Below, piece by piece: positions 1 to 8,239 of a DNA stretch of 20,381 nucleotides. Numbering within the stretch: the first letter of the stretch is position 1; each line of letters opens with the position of its first letter. The position numbers and the translations under genes are program-made. Source of the DNA: RBG-16-66-20 sp049651845 (GTDB lineage: Bacteria; Pseudomonadota; Gammaproteobacteria; Burkholderiales; SG8-39); contig JBASCW010000015.1 in NCBI GenBank assembly GCA_049651845.1, positions 1 through 20,381 of the forward strand. Direction: 5' to 3'. The notes under the pieces were generated by a model. It saw only the letters and a list, made by a program, of their open reading frames with translations. It was not told the origin of the DNA and searched no databases.

Positions 1-456
1 CGCCACAAGCGCGCGGACCTGAAGCGGCCGCCCGCGCCGCCGGTCGCGCGCCAGCGCCAGCGCGACGAGGCCGCGGCGCTGGCCGAGAGCCTGAACGGCC
101 CGCCGCTGGACGACGACGTGCTCGAGACCGGCGAGTCGCTCAGCTACCTGCGCGCCGGCATGGCGCGCGAGACGCTGCGCAAGCTGCGGCGCGGCCACTG
201 GACGATCCAGGACGGCGTCGACCTGCACGGCATGACGCGCGAGCAGGCCGCCGCGGTGGTCGTCGATTTCCTGAACCGGTGCCTCGCGCGCGGCCTGCGC
301 TGCGTGCGCATCGTGCACGGCAAGGGGCTCGGCATCCTCAAGACCAAGCTCGCGAAATGGCTGCCGCAGCGCGAAGAGGTGCTCGCCTACTGCCAGGCGC
401 CCGCGAACGAAGGCGGCGGCGGCGCGCTGCTGGTGCTTCTTAAAGCGAAGCGTTGA
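1..456 (+). CDS. Smr-domain protein, SmrB-like (5' end outside window)
   Basis: The frame is open from base 1, so the N-terminus lies upstream; 151 residues plus a TGA stop are in the window. A GTG at 118 is in frame, but coding-like sequence continues upstream of it. The C-terminal half is an Smr domain: a DLHG motif at about nt 220-231, an HGKG motif at nt 316-327 and a closing LLVLLK strand. The tail segment with QAP and a glycine run resembles E. coli SmrB as I remember it. Known for the family: Smr domains are nucleic-acid endonucleases, and SmrB cleaves mRNA at collided ribosomes; MutS2 C-termini carry the same domain. The lack of any MutS-like sequence in the visible part and the basic, charged N-terminal segment favour a stand-alone SmrB-like protein. 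It ends just before a strong hairpin terminator and is convergent with glnB. Confidence 0.85.
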   Translation, partial: RHKRADLKRPPAPPVARQRQRDEAAALAESLNGPPLDDDVLETGESLSYLRAGMARETLRKLRRGHWTIQDGVDLHGMTREQAAAVVVDFLNRCLARGLRCVRIVHGKGLGILKTKLAKWLPQREEVLAYCQAPANEGGGGALLVLLKAKR

Positions 457-458
457 CG

Positions 459-517
459 AAAAAGGGGGTCAGAGCAGCATTTCAGGAACCTGAAATGTTG
501 CTCTGACCCCCTTTTTT
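459..517. terminator. Bidirectional intrinsic terminator (28-bp palindrome)
   Basis: Arms 459-486 and 489-516 pair over 28 positions with a single non-Watson-Crick pair (G477 with T498, a G-U wobble in RNA) and a two-base AA centre. The plus strand ends in a T-tract (512-517), and the A-tract at 459-463 gives a T-tract on the minus strand, so it can terminate both convergent genes (Smr stop at 456, glnB stop at 523). The core GGGGGTCAGAG resembles palindromes I remember as dispersed in proteobacterial genomes, so it may also be a REP-like repeat unit. Confidence 0.88.
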
Positions 518-522
518 ACTTT

Positions 523-861
523 CTAGACGGCGGATTCGTTGGTCTCGCCGGTGCGGATGCGCACCACGTGGGAGACCGCGGTGACGAAGATCTTGCCGTC
601 GCCGATCTTGCCGGTGCGCGCCGACTTGACGATCGCCTCGATCGCCGGCTCGACCTGGCCGTCGGTGACCACCACCTCGATCTTCACCTTGGGCAGGAAA
701 TCGACGACGTACTCGGCGCCGCGATACAGCTCGGTGTGGCCCTTCTGCCGGCCGAAGCCCTTCACCTCGGTGACCGTGAGGCCGGTGACGCCGACTTCCG
801 AGAGCGCCTCGCGCACCTCGTCGAGCTTGAACGGCTTCACGATCGCTTCGATCTTCTTCAT
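523..861 (-). CDS. glnB: Nitrogen regulatory protein P-II
   Basis: A full-length 112-residue PII protein. It starts MKKIEAIVKPFKLDEVREAL, carries the T-loop with the RGAEY motif whose Tyr51 is the uridylylation site in proteobacteria, and has the C-terminal GKIGDGKIF signature followed by RIRTGE. Known role: a cytoplasmic trimer that binds ATP/ADP and 2-oxoglutarate and relays nitrogen status to GlnE, NtrB and other partners. GlnK is so similar that motifs alone do not separate them. I prefer glnB because no amtB or glnA is adjacent and the gene stands alone. The start is supported by an AGGAG (complement of 868-872) eight bases before ATG. A TAGAAT hexamer (complement of 898-903) is a possible -10 box, sharing the divergent spacer with the DUF482 gene. 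Confidence 0.95.
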   Translation of the reverse strand: MKKIEAIVKPFKLDEVREALSEVGVTGLTVTEVKGFGRQKGHTELYRGAEYVVDFLPKVKIEVVVTDGQVEPAIEAIVKSARTGKIGDGKIFVTAVSHVVRIRTGETNESAV

Positions 862-897
862 CGCGGGCTCCTGGCCGAATCCTGACTGTAGAGAGTA

Positions 898-907
898 ATT
901 CTATAAT
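898..907. promoter_or_regulatory. Divergent -10 region between glnB and DUF482 gene
   Basis: The 10-mer ATTCTATAAT contains a consensus TATAAT (902-907) on the plus strand and TAGAAT on the minus strand. On the plus strand only six bases separate TATAAT from the ATG at 914, so the transcript would start at or very near the start codon; there is no Shine-Dalgarno sequence between. No good -35 is visible. The same 10-mer occurs at 2577-2586 before ppa. Confidence 0.5.
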
Positions 908-913
908 GGCCGC

Positions 914-2053
914 ATGGCAATGGAGCGCCTGCGTGTGGTGGAATCCCTCGCCGGCGTGCCGGCCGACCAGTGGAACGCCCTCGCCGGGGGCAATCCCTTC
1001 GTTTCGCACGAGTTCCTCAGTGCGCTGATCGAGACCGGTTGTGCCGGTCGCCGCACCGGTTGGCAGCCTCAAATCGTTCTTCTTGAAAAAGAAAACCATC
1101 TGGCCGGCGCGATGCCGCTGTTCCTGAAGTCCCATTCGCGCGGCGAGTACGTGTTCGACTGGGCCTGGGCCGACGCCTACCAGCGCCACGGCCTCGCGTA
1201 CTACCCCAAGCTGCTCGGCGCGGTGCCGTTCACGCCGGTGAGCGGGCCGCGGCTGCTCGCGAGCGGGCGGCCCGAGCGAGCGCGCCTGCTGGCAGGCGCG
1301 CTCGAGCTGGCGCAGGACGTGTCGTCGCTGCACGTGCTGTTTCCGCCCGAGCCCGAGGCGCGCCTGATGCAGGAGGCCGGCATGCTGATGCGCAGCACCG
1401 TGCAGTTCCACTGGCGCAATGACGGCTACGCCGATTTCGGCGATTTCCTCTCGCGCCTGACCGCGCACCGGCGCAAGGTGATCCGCCAGGAGCGGCGCCG
1501 CGTGCGCGAGGCCGGCGTGACGTTCCGCTGGCTGCGCGGCGCGGCGATCGAGCGCGCGGACTGGGAGTTCTTCGAGCGCTGCTACCGCCGCACCTATGCC
1601 GAGCACCGCTCCAGCCCCTACCTGAACCTCGAGTTCTTCCTGCGCATCGGCGCGGCGCTGGCGCCGCACATGCTGATGGTCGTCGCCGAGCGCGCCGGGC
1701 GGCCGATCGCCGCGACTCTGAACCTGATCTCGGGGGACTGCATGTGGGGACGCTACTGGGGGGCGCTCGAGCACGTTCCCCTGCTCCACTTCGAGTGCTG
1801 CTACTACCAGGCCATCGAGTACGCGATCGCCAGCCGGCTGCAGCTGTTCGAAGGCGGCGCGCAGGGCGAGCACAAGCTGTTCCGCGGGCTGCTGCCGGTG
1901 GAGACGCATTCGGCGCACTGGCTCGCACACCCGGCCTTCGCCGACGCCATCGAGGACTACCTGCGGCGCGAAACCGCCGGCATCGCACGCTACGTGAACG
2001 AGCTAAACGAGCACGCGCCCTTCAGGGCGCCGTCGATCCCGCCGCTTTCCTGA
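914..2053 (+). CDS. DUF482 / FemAB-like GNAT-fold acyltransferase
   Basis: The 379-residue protein matches the DUF482 (PF04339, COG3146) family as I recognise it. Near the start it has a WNALAGGNPFVSHEFL segment, then a block typical of the family (WADAYQRHGLAYYPKLLGAVPFTPVSGPRLL region, about residues 84-116). The second half has GNAT/FemAB-like elements (HRRKVIRQERRR at about 186-197, and the FEGGAQGEHKLFRG region near 314-327). Databases label the family as peptidoglycan biosynthesis or recognition proteins, but to my knowledge no substrate is established. No signal peptide or membrane segment is seen, so it should be cytoplasmic. The start at 914 follows a TATAAT by six bases, suggesting a leaderless message. 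Its 3' end overlaps the convergent ppa by 32 bases. Confidence 0.85.
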   Translation: MAMERLRVVESLAGVPADQWNALAGGNPFVSHEFLSALIETGCAGRRTGWQPQIVLLEKENHLAGAMPLFLKSHSRGEYVFDWAWADAYQRHGLAYYPKLLGAVPFTPVSGPRLLASGRPERARLLAGALELAQDVSSLHVLFPPEPEARLMQEAGMLMRSTVQFHWRNDGYADFGDFLSRLTAHRRKVIRQERRRVREAGVTFRWLRGAAIERADWEFFERCYRRTYAEHRSSPYLNLEFFLRIGAALAPHMLMVVAERAGRPIAATLNLISGDCMWGRYWGALEHVPLLHFECCYYQAIEYAIASRLQLFEGGAQGEHKLFRGLLPVETHSAHWLAHPAFADAIEDYLRRETAGIARYVNELNEHAPFRAPSIPPLS

Positions 2054-2570
2054 AGCGCCGCACCCCTTCGAGGATCTCCTTCTTCGCCGCCGCGGCGCCC
2101 AGCCAACCCTGCACCTTGACCCACTTGCCGCGCTCCAGATCCTTGTAGTGCTCGAAGAAATGGCGGATCGCGGCGAGCTGCGACTCGGGCAGGTCGCGCG
2201 GCGAGCGCACGTGGTGGTACTGGCCCGTGAGCTTATCGATCGGCACCGCGAGCAGCTTGGTGTCCTCGCCCGCCTCGTCCTTCATGCGCAGCATGCCGAT
2301 CGGGCGGCAGCGCACCACCACTCCGGTGATCAGCGGCAGCGGCGAGAGTACGAGCACGTCCACCGGGTCGCCGTCGCCCGACAGCGTGCGCGGCACGTAG
2401 CCGTAGTTGCAGGGATAGTGCATGGCGGTGGACATGAAGCGGTCGACGAACACCGCGCCGGTGGCCTTGTCCACTTCGTACTTCACCGGGTCGGCGAGCA
2501 TCGGGATCTCGACGATCACGTTGACGTCGTTCGGCACGTCGCGGCCCGCGGTCACGCGCTCCAGGTTCAC
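2022..2570 (-). CDS. ppa: Inorganic pyrophosphatase, family I
   Basis: The 182-residue protein aligns throughout with E. coli Ppa (176 aa, from memory). It has the conserved N-terminus (MNLERVTAGRDVPNDV), the FVDRFMSTAMHYPCNYGY block and the active-site signature DGDPVDV at residues 66-72, whose aspartates bind Mg2+. The enzyme hydrolyses pyrophosphate to two phosphates in the cytoplasm and pulls biosynthetic reactions forward. The start codon is GTG, chosen because the N-terminus aligns with E. coli Ppa from there. There is no Shine-Dalgarno sequence; a TAGAAT hexamer (complement of 2577-2582) ends six bases before the GTG, so the mRNA may be leaderless. The 3' end overlaps the convergent DUF482 gene by 32 bases. 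Confidence 0.97.
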   Translation of the reverse strand: MNLERVTAGRDVPNDVNVIVEIPMLADPVKYEVDKATGAVFVDRFMSTAMHYPCNYGYVPRTLSGDGDPVDVLVLSPLPLITGVVVRCRPIGMLRMKDEAGEDTKLLAVPIDKLTGQYHHVRSPRDLPESQLAAIRHFFEHYKDLERGKWVKVQGWLGAAAAKKEILEGVRRFRKAAGSTAP

Positions 2571-2576
2571 GGGCGG

Positions 2577-2586
2577 ATTCTATAAT
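2577..2586. promoter_or_regulatory. Divergent -10 region between ppa and SDR gene
   Basis: An exact copy of the 10-mer ATTCTATAAT found at 898-907. On the plus strand TATAAT (2581-2586) lies 21 bases before the SDR ATG, leaving room for its ribosome binding site. On the minus strand TAGAAT lies six bases before the ppa GTG. No convincing -35 box is visible on either strand. Confidence 0.5.
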
Positions 2587-2607
2587 TGATCCTCAGGGAG
2601 GCAACAC

Positions 2608-3342
2608 ATGAGACTCAAGAACAAGGTCGCCATCGTCACCGGCGCGGGCAGCGGTTTCGGCGCGGGCATCGCCAAGCGCTTCGTCGAGGAAGGCGCCAGG
2701 GTCCTGGTCGTCGATATCGACGAAAAGAACGGCCGGCGCATCGCCAAGGAACTGGATTCGGCCTTCGTTCAGGCGGACGTCACCCGCGGCGCGGACTGGG
2801 CGCGCGTGGTCGCCGAGGCGGGCGCGCTGAACATCGTCGTCAACAACGCCGGCTGGACGCACCGGCGCAAGCCCTACCTCGAAGTCACCGAGGTCGAGTT
2901 CGACAAGGTCTACGCGGTCAACGTGAAGAGCATCTACCTCTCGGCCATCCACGCGCTGCCCGCGTTCCGCAAGCAGGGCGGCGGCTGCCTCGTCAACATC
3001 GCCTCCACCGCCGGCCTGCGCCCGCGCCCCGGGCTCACGGTCTACAACAGCTCCAAGGGCGCGGCGATCCTGATGAGCAAGTCCATGGCCGCGGAGTTCG
3101 GCCCGGACAAGGTGCGCGTCAACTGCGTCAACCCGGTGTTCAGCCCGGACACCGCCTTGTCGGCGGAATTTGCCGGCGGCGCGGTGACCGAGGAAGCGAG
3201 GAAGGCGTTCCTCGCCACCATCCCGCTCGGGCGCTTCTCGACGCCGCTCGACGTCGCCAACGCCTGCCTCTACCTCGCTTCGGACGAGGCCGCGATGGTG
3301 AGCGGCAGCTGCATCGAGGTTGATGGTGCCAGGTGCGTGTGA
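2608..3342 (+). CDS. Short-chain dehydrogenase/reductase (classical SDR)
   Basis: A 244-residue classical SDR. The Rossmann motif TGAGSGFG is at residues 11-18 and NNAG at 79-82. Catalytic Ser133, Tyr146 and Lys150 fit the S-Y-x3-K arrangement, with Asn105 probably completing the tetrad. An acidic VVDID after strand 2 (residues 34-38) suggests NAD(H) rather than NADP(H). The substrate cannot be read from sequence; such proteins are often named FabG-like or glucose-1-dehydrogenase-like. AGGGAGG (2595-2601) sits six bases before ATG and fixes the start. The TGA stop ends one base before the stop codon of the convergent phosphodiesterase gene, so there is no intergenic terminator. Confidence 0.93.
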   Translation: MRLKNKVAIVTGAGSGFGAGIAKRFVEEGARVLVVDIDEKNGRRIAKELDSAFVQADVTRGADWARVVAEAGALNIVVNNAGWTHRRKPYLEVTEVEFDKVYAVNVKSIYLSAIHALPAFRKQGGGCLVNIASTAGLRPRPGLTVYNSSKGAAILMSKSMAAEFGPDKVRVNCVNPVFSPDTALSAEFAGGAVTEEARKAFLATIPLGRFSTPLDVANACLYLASDEAAMVSGSCIEVDGARCV

Positions 3343-4059
3343 TTATCTGAAATCGGGGCCGATGCGGTCGAGCGCGTCGGTGACCAGGCAGTTGGCGCCG
3401 ATCGCCAGCAGCCGGCGCGCTTCGGCGGGATCGTTCACCGTCCAGAGCAGGATCGCGTAGCCGGCCTCGTGGATGTCGGCGGCGAGCTTGCCGCTGAGCG
3501 CCTGGAAATTGCAGTGCAGCGCGACGCAGCCGAGCCGCCGCAGGGTCGCCTCCCAGGTGTCCGGGATCTTGTCGACCAGATAGCCGCGCGCGAACTCGGG
3601 CGCCGCCGCCTGCGCGGCCTCGAGCGCCTCGACCGAGAACGACGACAGCAGCGGCGCCAGGGGCGCGCCGCGCCACAGCTCGCGCGTCAGGCGCGCGACC
3701 GCCTCGCCCGTGGCGCGCTCGTGCCCCTTCGCCGGCTTGATCTCGACGTTGGCCCAGATCCCCAGCTCGCGGCATACGCTCACCGCGTCGGAGTAGGTTG
3801 GAATGCTTTCGTCGTTGCGAGTCTTGAACACGGAAAGCTCCGAATACGACATCTTCGAAACTTCTCCTCGCCCGTTCGTGGTGCGGTCGACAGTCTCGTC
3901 GTGGATCAGCACCGGCGTGCCGTCGCCCGCGAGCATGACGTCAAATTCCACGCCCCTGAAGCCCCTGCGCGCGCCCAGGCGGATCGCGCCCAGCGTGTTC
4001 TCGGGCGCGAGCGCGCCGCCGCCCCGGTGCGCGACGATGCGCGGATAGGGCCAGTTCAT
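3343..4059 (-). CDS. ugpQ: Cytoplasmic glycerophosphodiester phosphodiesterase
   Basis: A 238-residue GDPD-family enzyme, about the size of E. coli UgpQ (247 aa, from memory). The conserved metal and catalytic residues are visible: HRGG (His11, Arg12), E38-F-D40, His53 in LIHDETVDRTTNGRG, and VEIKP (Glu106, Lys108). It cleaves glycerophosphodiesters such as glycerophosphocholine to glycerol-3-phosphate and an alcohol. No signal peptide is present, so it should act on diesters imported by the Ugp transporter encoded upstream. Its ATG overlaps the TAA of the hotdog gene by one base (TAATG), indicating translational coupling; an AAGGAAAAG lies just upstream. It is the last gene of the ugp operon and abuts the SDR gene tail to tail. 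Confidence 0.93.
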   Translation of the reverse strand: MNWPYPRIVAHRGGGALAPENTLGAIRLGARRGFRGVEFDVMLAGDGTPVLIHDETVDRTTNGRGEVSKMSYSELSVFKTRNDESIPTYSDAVSVCRELGIWANVEIKPAKGHERATGEAVARLTRELWRGAPLAPLLSSFSVEALEAAQAAAPEFARGYLVDKIPDTWEATLRRLGCVALHCNFQALSGKLAADIHEAGYAILLWTVNDPAEARRLLAIGANCLVTDALDRIGPDFR

Positions 4060-4520
4060 TAGGGTCTTTTCCTTGGTTTCAACCTGACATAAAGAACCTT
4101 CCGAACCTTCGCGACGATCGCACCCGCCTCGTCCTTCACGTCGACCTCGAACTCCGGCAGGATCTTGCCGCCGCCGGCCGCGCCCGCGCGGATCTCCTGG
4201 ATGCGCTTCTCCGACAGGTGGAAGTGCGCGCTCACGGTGCCGCGCCCCGGCGCCACGTACTCGACGCTGCCCGACTTGTCCCAAACCAGGTAGTCGTCGC
4301 CCAGGTTGTGCAGCAGCATGATCATGAAGAACGGGTCGGTCATCGCGTACAGGCTGCCGCCGAAATGCGTGCCGACGTAGTTGCGGTTCAGACGCCCGAG
4401 TTTCAGCTCGACCACCGCATCGCGGAAATTCTCCGACAGGCTGCGCACGCGGATGCCGGCGCCGAGGAACGGCGGCCACCACTTCATGCCCTTCTGCAAC
4501 TGGCGTGCGCTGAACTTCAT
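4059..4520 (-). CDS. DUF4442 hotdog-fold (thioesterase-like) protein
   Basis: With the start at 4520 the protein has 153 residues and begins MKFSARQLQKGMKWWPPFLG. The block NYVGTHFGGSLYAMTDPFFM (residues 48-67) is the hotdog central helix region typical of DUF4442/PaaI-like proteins, related to acyl-CoA thioesterases; I recognise the family but know no established substrate. A longer in-frame start (to 4601) would run into the upstream phosphodiesterase gene and is not supported. The gene lies 10 nt after the exported GDPD gene and overlaps the cytoplasmic GDPD gene by one base, so it is co-translated with the ugp operon. A thioesterase-like gene there suggests handling of acyl groups from lysophospholipid or acylated glycerophosphodiester substrates, but this is inference. 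Confidence 0.82.
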   Translation of the reverse strand: MKFSARQLQKGMKWWPPFLGAGIRVRSLSENFRDAVVELKLGRLNRNYVGTHFGGSLYAMTDPFFMIMLLHNLGDDYLVWDKSGSVEYVAPGRGTVSAHFHLSEKRIQEIRAGAAGGGKILPEFEVDVKDEAGAIVAKVRKVLYVRLKPRKRP

Positions 4521-4530
4521 CGCTGCTCGC

Positions 4531-5477
4531 CTAGCGCCAGCGCAGGCCGCGCTCTTCGAGCAGCGTGCGCGCGAGGTCCGGCCGGTCGGTGATGAGGCCA
4601 TCGATGCCGTAGCCGAGCATCTTCTCCATGGTGGCCGTGTCGTTCACGGTCCAGACCAGCACCTTCAGGCCCAGCGCCCGCGCCTCTGCCAGGAGCTCGG
4701 GCGTCAGGTCGGCGTGATAGACCGACCAGTGGCTGCCGCCCGCGGCCTTGACCATCTTCGGCACCGAGCCGTAATCGCGATACTGGAAGCCGGCCGTCCA
4801 GCGCGAGCCCTCGGGCCTGCCGGCGGCGATGTTGTCCATGCGCCGCTGGATGCTCAGGTACACGGTGGCGATCTCCGGCGCGATTCTCTGCACCACCTGC
4901 AGCGTGCGCCAGTCGAAAGAGAGAATCTGCGTGCGCCCGGCCACGCCCGCCTTGCGGATCTCGTCCACCAGCGCGCGCGCGAAGGGCTCGGGCGCCGGCG
5001 TTTCGCCGGGCTCGTCCGGGTGCAGCTTGGTCTCGATTGCGAAGCGCACCTTGTCGTCGCCCCTGCGCCTGACCAGGTCGAACAGGTCCTGCAGCCGGGG
5101 GATGCGCGTGCCGTCGATCGGCTCTTGGTCCGGAAACTGGCGCGCGTACTCGGTGCCCGGCTTGATGCGGCCGACGTCGTAGCCCTGCAGCTGCGCCCAG
5201 GTCAGCGCGTGGATCGCCAGGCCGAGCCGCTCGAGGAACCGGCCCGAGGCGTCGCGCGTGATGTCCGGGTTCAGCGTCCGGTCGTGGTGGATGACGAGCA
5301 CGCCGTCGCGCGTGACCGCGATGTCGAGCTCCAGCGTCGTCACGCCGAGCTCGAGCGCGCGCTCGAAGGACGGCAGCGTGTTCTCAGGCAGCAGGCCGCG
5401 CGCGCCGCGGTGGCCCTGCAGGTCGAACGCCGCTGCCTTCGCCGCGACGAGCATCGCGAGCAGAAGCAACGCGCGCG

Positions 5478-5481
<4 letters not shown>
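4531..5481 (-). CDS. Exported glycerophosphodiester phosphodiesterase (GlpQ-like)
   Basis: A 316-residue GDPD-family protein with a Sec signal peptide (MTRALLLLAMLVAAKAAA, cleavage probably near residue 18). Catalytic and metal residues are intact: HRGARG (His24, Arg25), E51-L-D53, His66 in VIHHDRTLN, and E150-T-K152. The C-terminal VWTVND and GIDGLITDRPD motifs are typical of the family. It should hydrolyse glycerophosphodiesters in the periplasm, supplying glycerol-3-phosphate to the Ugp transporter. The start at 5481 is chosen because it begins the signal peptide and its ATGA overlaps the ugpC stop by four bases; an in-frame start 12 codons upstream would add a non-hydrophobic tail. E. coli GlpQ is somewhat longer, so this is a GlpQ-like relative rather than a certain orthologue. 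Confidence 0.9.
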
Positions 5482-6475
<994 letters not shown>

Positions 6476-6476
<1 letters not shown>

Positions 6477-7324
6477 TATTTTTCCGTCTCCACGAGGCCC
6501 TTGACGAACCACTTCTGCATCAGCACCACCACCAGCGCTGGCGGCAACAGCGCCAGCATCGCGGTGGCCAGCACCAGGTGCCACTCGGTGAGCGCATCGC
6601 CGCCGGTCACCATGCGCTTGATGCCGATCACGGTGGTGTACATGGACTCGTCGGTGGTGATCAGCAGCGGCCACAGGTACTGGTTCCAGCCGTAGATGAA
6701 CTGGATCACGAACAGCGCCGCGATGCTGGTCTTGGACAGCGGCAGCACCACGTCCCAGAAGAAGCGCATCGGCGCGGCGCCGTCCATGCGCGCGGCCTCG
6801 GCCAGCTCGTCCGGGATGGTGAGGAAGAACTGGCGGAACAGGAAGGTGGCCGTGGCCGAGGCGATGAGCGGCAGCGTGAGCCCGACGTAGGAATTGATCA
6901 TGCCGAGGTCGGACACCACCTTGAAGGTCGGGATGATGCGCACCTCGACCGGCAGCATCAGCGTGATGAAGATCATCCAGAAGAAGAAGTTGCGCAGCGG
7001 GAAGCGGAAGTAGACGATCGCGAACGAGGCGATGATCGAGATCGCGATCTTGCCGAACGCGATCGCGAGCGCCATCACCAGGCTGTTCAGCATCATCTGG
7101 CCCACCGGCGCCGCGGCGCCGCGCTCGGAGCCCGCGGTGAGGACCTGGCTGTAGTTCGCCCAGAAATGGTCGCCCGGCACCAGCGGCATCGGCACCTTGA
7201 CGATCTCGTCCAGCGTCAGCGTCGAGCCGACGAAGGTGACGTAGAGAGGGAAAGCGACCAGCGCGACGCCCGCGACCAGCACCGCGTGCGAGAAGAACGT
7301 CAGCCAGGGGCGGTTCTCGACCAT
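6476..7324 (-). CDS. ugpE: G3P ABC transporter permease UgpE
   Basis: A 282-residue inner-membrane permease with about six hydrophobic segments, the first at residues 10-30. The cytoplasmic EAA loop that docks on the ATPase (EAARMDGAAPMRFFWDVVLP) is at about 176-195. Length matches E. coli UgpE (281 aa, from memory). The start MVENRPWLTFF at 7324 is preferred over one 12 codons upstream because it begins just before the first membrane segment and lies 10 nt after the ugpA stop, with a weak AGGG upstream. It pairs with UgpA to form the channel. Its TAA overlaps the ugpC ATG by one base. Confidence 0.94.
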
Positions 7325-7334
7325 CGCGCGGCCC

Positions 7335-8216
7335 TCAGTACTGCACCTTGCGCTCGACATAGCGGAACTGGATCACCGTGAGCGCGATCACGATGGCCAT
7401 CAGCACCACCGACTGCGCCGAGGAGCCGCCGAGGTCGGCCGATTTCACGCCGTCGTGGTAGACCTTGTAGACCAGGATCTGCGTCGCACCCGCCGGCCCG
7501 CCCTGGGTGGTGGCGTCGATCACGCCGAAGGTCTCGAAGAAGGCGTAGACGATGTTCACCACCAGCAGGAAGAAGGTGGTCGGCGACAGCAGCGGGAAGA
7601 CGATGGTCCAGAAGCGCCGCGCCGGGCCCGCGCCGTCGATTGCCGCCGCTTCGATGAGCGAGCGCGGAATCGACTGCAGGCCGGCGAGGAAGAACAGGAA
7701 GTTGTAGCTGATCTGCTTCCAAGTGGACGCCAGCACCACCAGCGCCATCGCCTGGTCCTCCTTGAGCACCCAGTTCCACTCGACGCCGTACTGGCGCAGC
7801 GCATAGGTCGCGATGCCGACCGAGGGGGCGAACAGAAACGCCCAGAGCACGCCGGCCACCGCGGGCGCCACGGCATAGGGCCAGATCAGCAGCGTCTTGT
7901 AGGCGAGCGCGCCGCGCAGCACGCGGTCGGCCATGGTCGCGAGCAGCAGCGAGATCGCGATGCCACTGCCCGCCACGAGGATGCTGAACAGCGCAGTGGT
8001 CTTGAAGGACTTGAGGTAGTGCTCGTCGCCGAACAGCGAGCTGAAGTTGGCCAGGCCGACGAACTCGGTCTCCAGCCCGAAGGCGTCCTGCAGCTGGAAC
8101 GAGAACCAGATGGCCTGCGCGGCAGGCCAGAAGAAAAAAACCAGCGTGACCGCGATCTGCGGCGCAACCAGCGCGTAAGGAAGCCAGGCCGAGCGGAAAA
8201 CGACCCGCTTCTCCAT
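7335..8216 (-). CDS. ugpA: G3P ABC transporter permease UgpA
   Basis: A 293-residue binding-protein-dependent permease, close to E. coli UgpA (295 aa, from memory). It begins with a short cytoplasmic stretch and a membrane segment at about residues 13-33, has several further hydrophobic helices, and carries the EAA loop (EAAAIDGAGPARRFWTIVFP) at 189-208. It forms the heterodimeric channel with UgpE. AAGGGG lies six bases before the ATG. It starts 23 nt after the ugpB1 stop and ends 10 nt before ugpE, in one operon. The tail RYVERKVQY also looks UgpA-like. Confidence 0.94.
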   Translation of the reverse strand: MEKRVVFRSAWLPYALVAPQIAVTLVFFFWPAAQAIWFSFQLQDAFGLETEFVGLANFSSLFGDEHYLKSFKTTALFSILVAGSGIAISLLLATMADRVLRGALAYKTLLIWPYAVAPAVAGVLWAFLFAPSVGIATYALRQYGVEWNWVLKEDQAMALVVLASTWKQISYNFLFFLAGLQSIPRSLIEAAAIDGAGPARRFWTIVFPLLSPTTFFLLVVNIVYAFFETFGVIDATTQGGPAGATQILVYKVYHDGVKSADLGGSSAQSVVLMAIVIALTVIQFRYVERKVQY

Positions 8217-8239
8217 GCCCGGCCCCTTGCGCTGCCGGA

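Noticed and set aside
482..1930. Long minus-strand open frame covering glnB and the DUF482 gene
   Set aside because: It is a shadow frame rich in Arg/Ala/His, as expected opposite GC-rich genes, and two well-recognised proteins occupy the region.
4059..4601. Longer version of the DUF4442 protein starting at 4601
   Set aside because: The extra 27 residues overlap the upstream phosphodiesterase and do not resemble the family; the ATG at 4520 sits directly after that gene.
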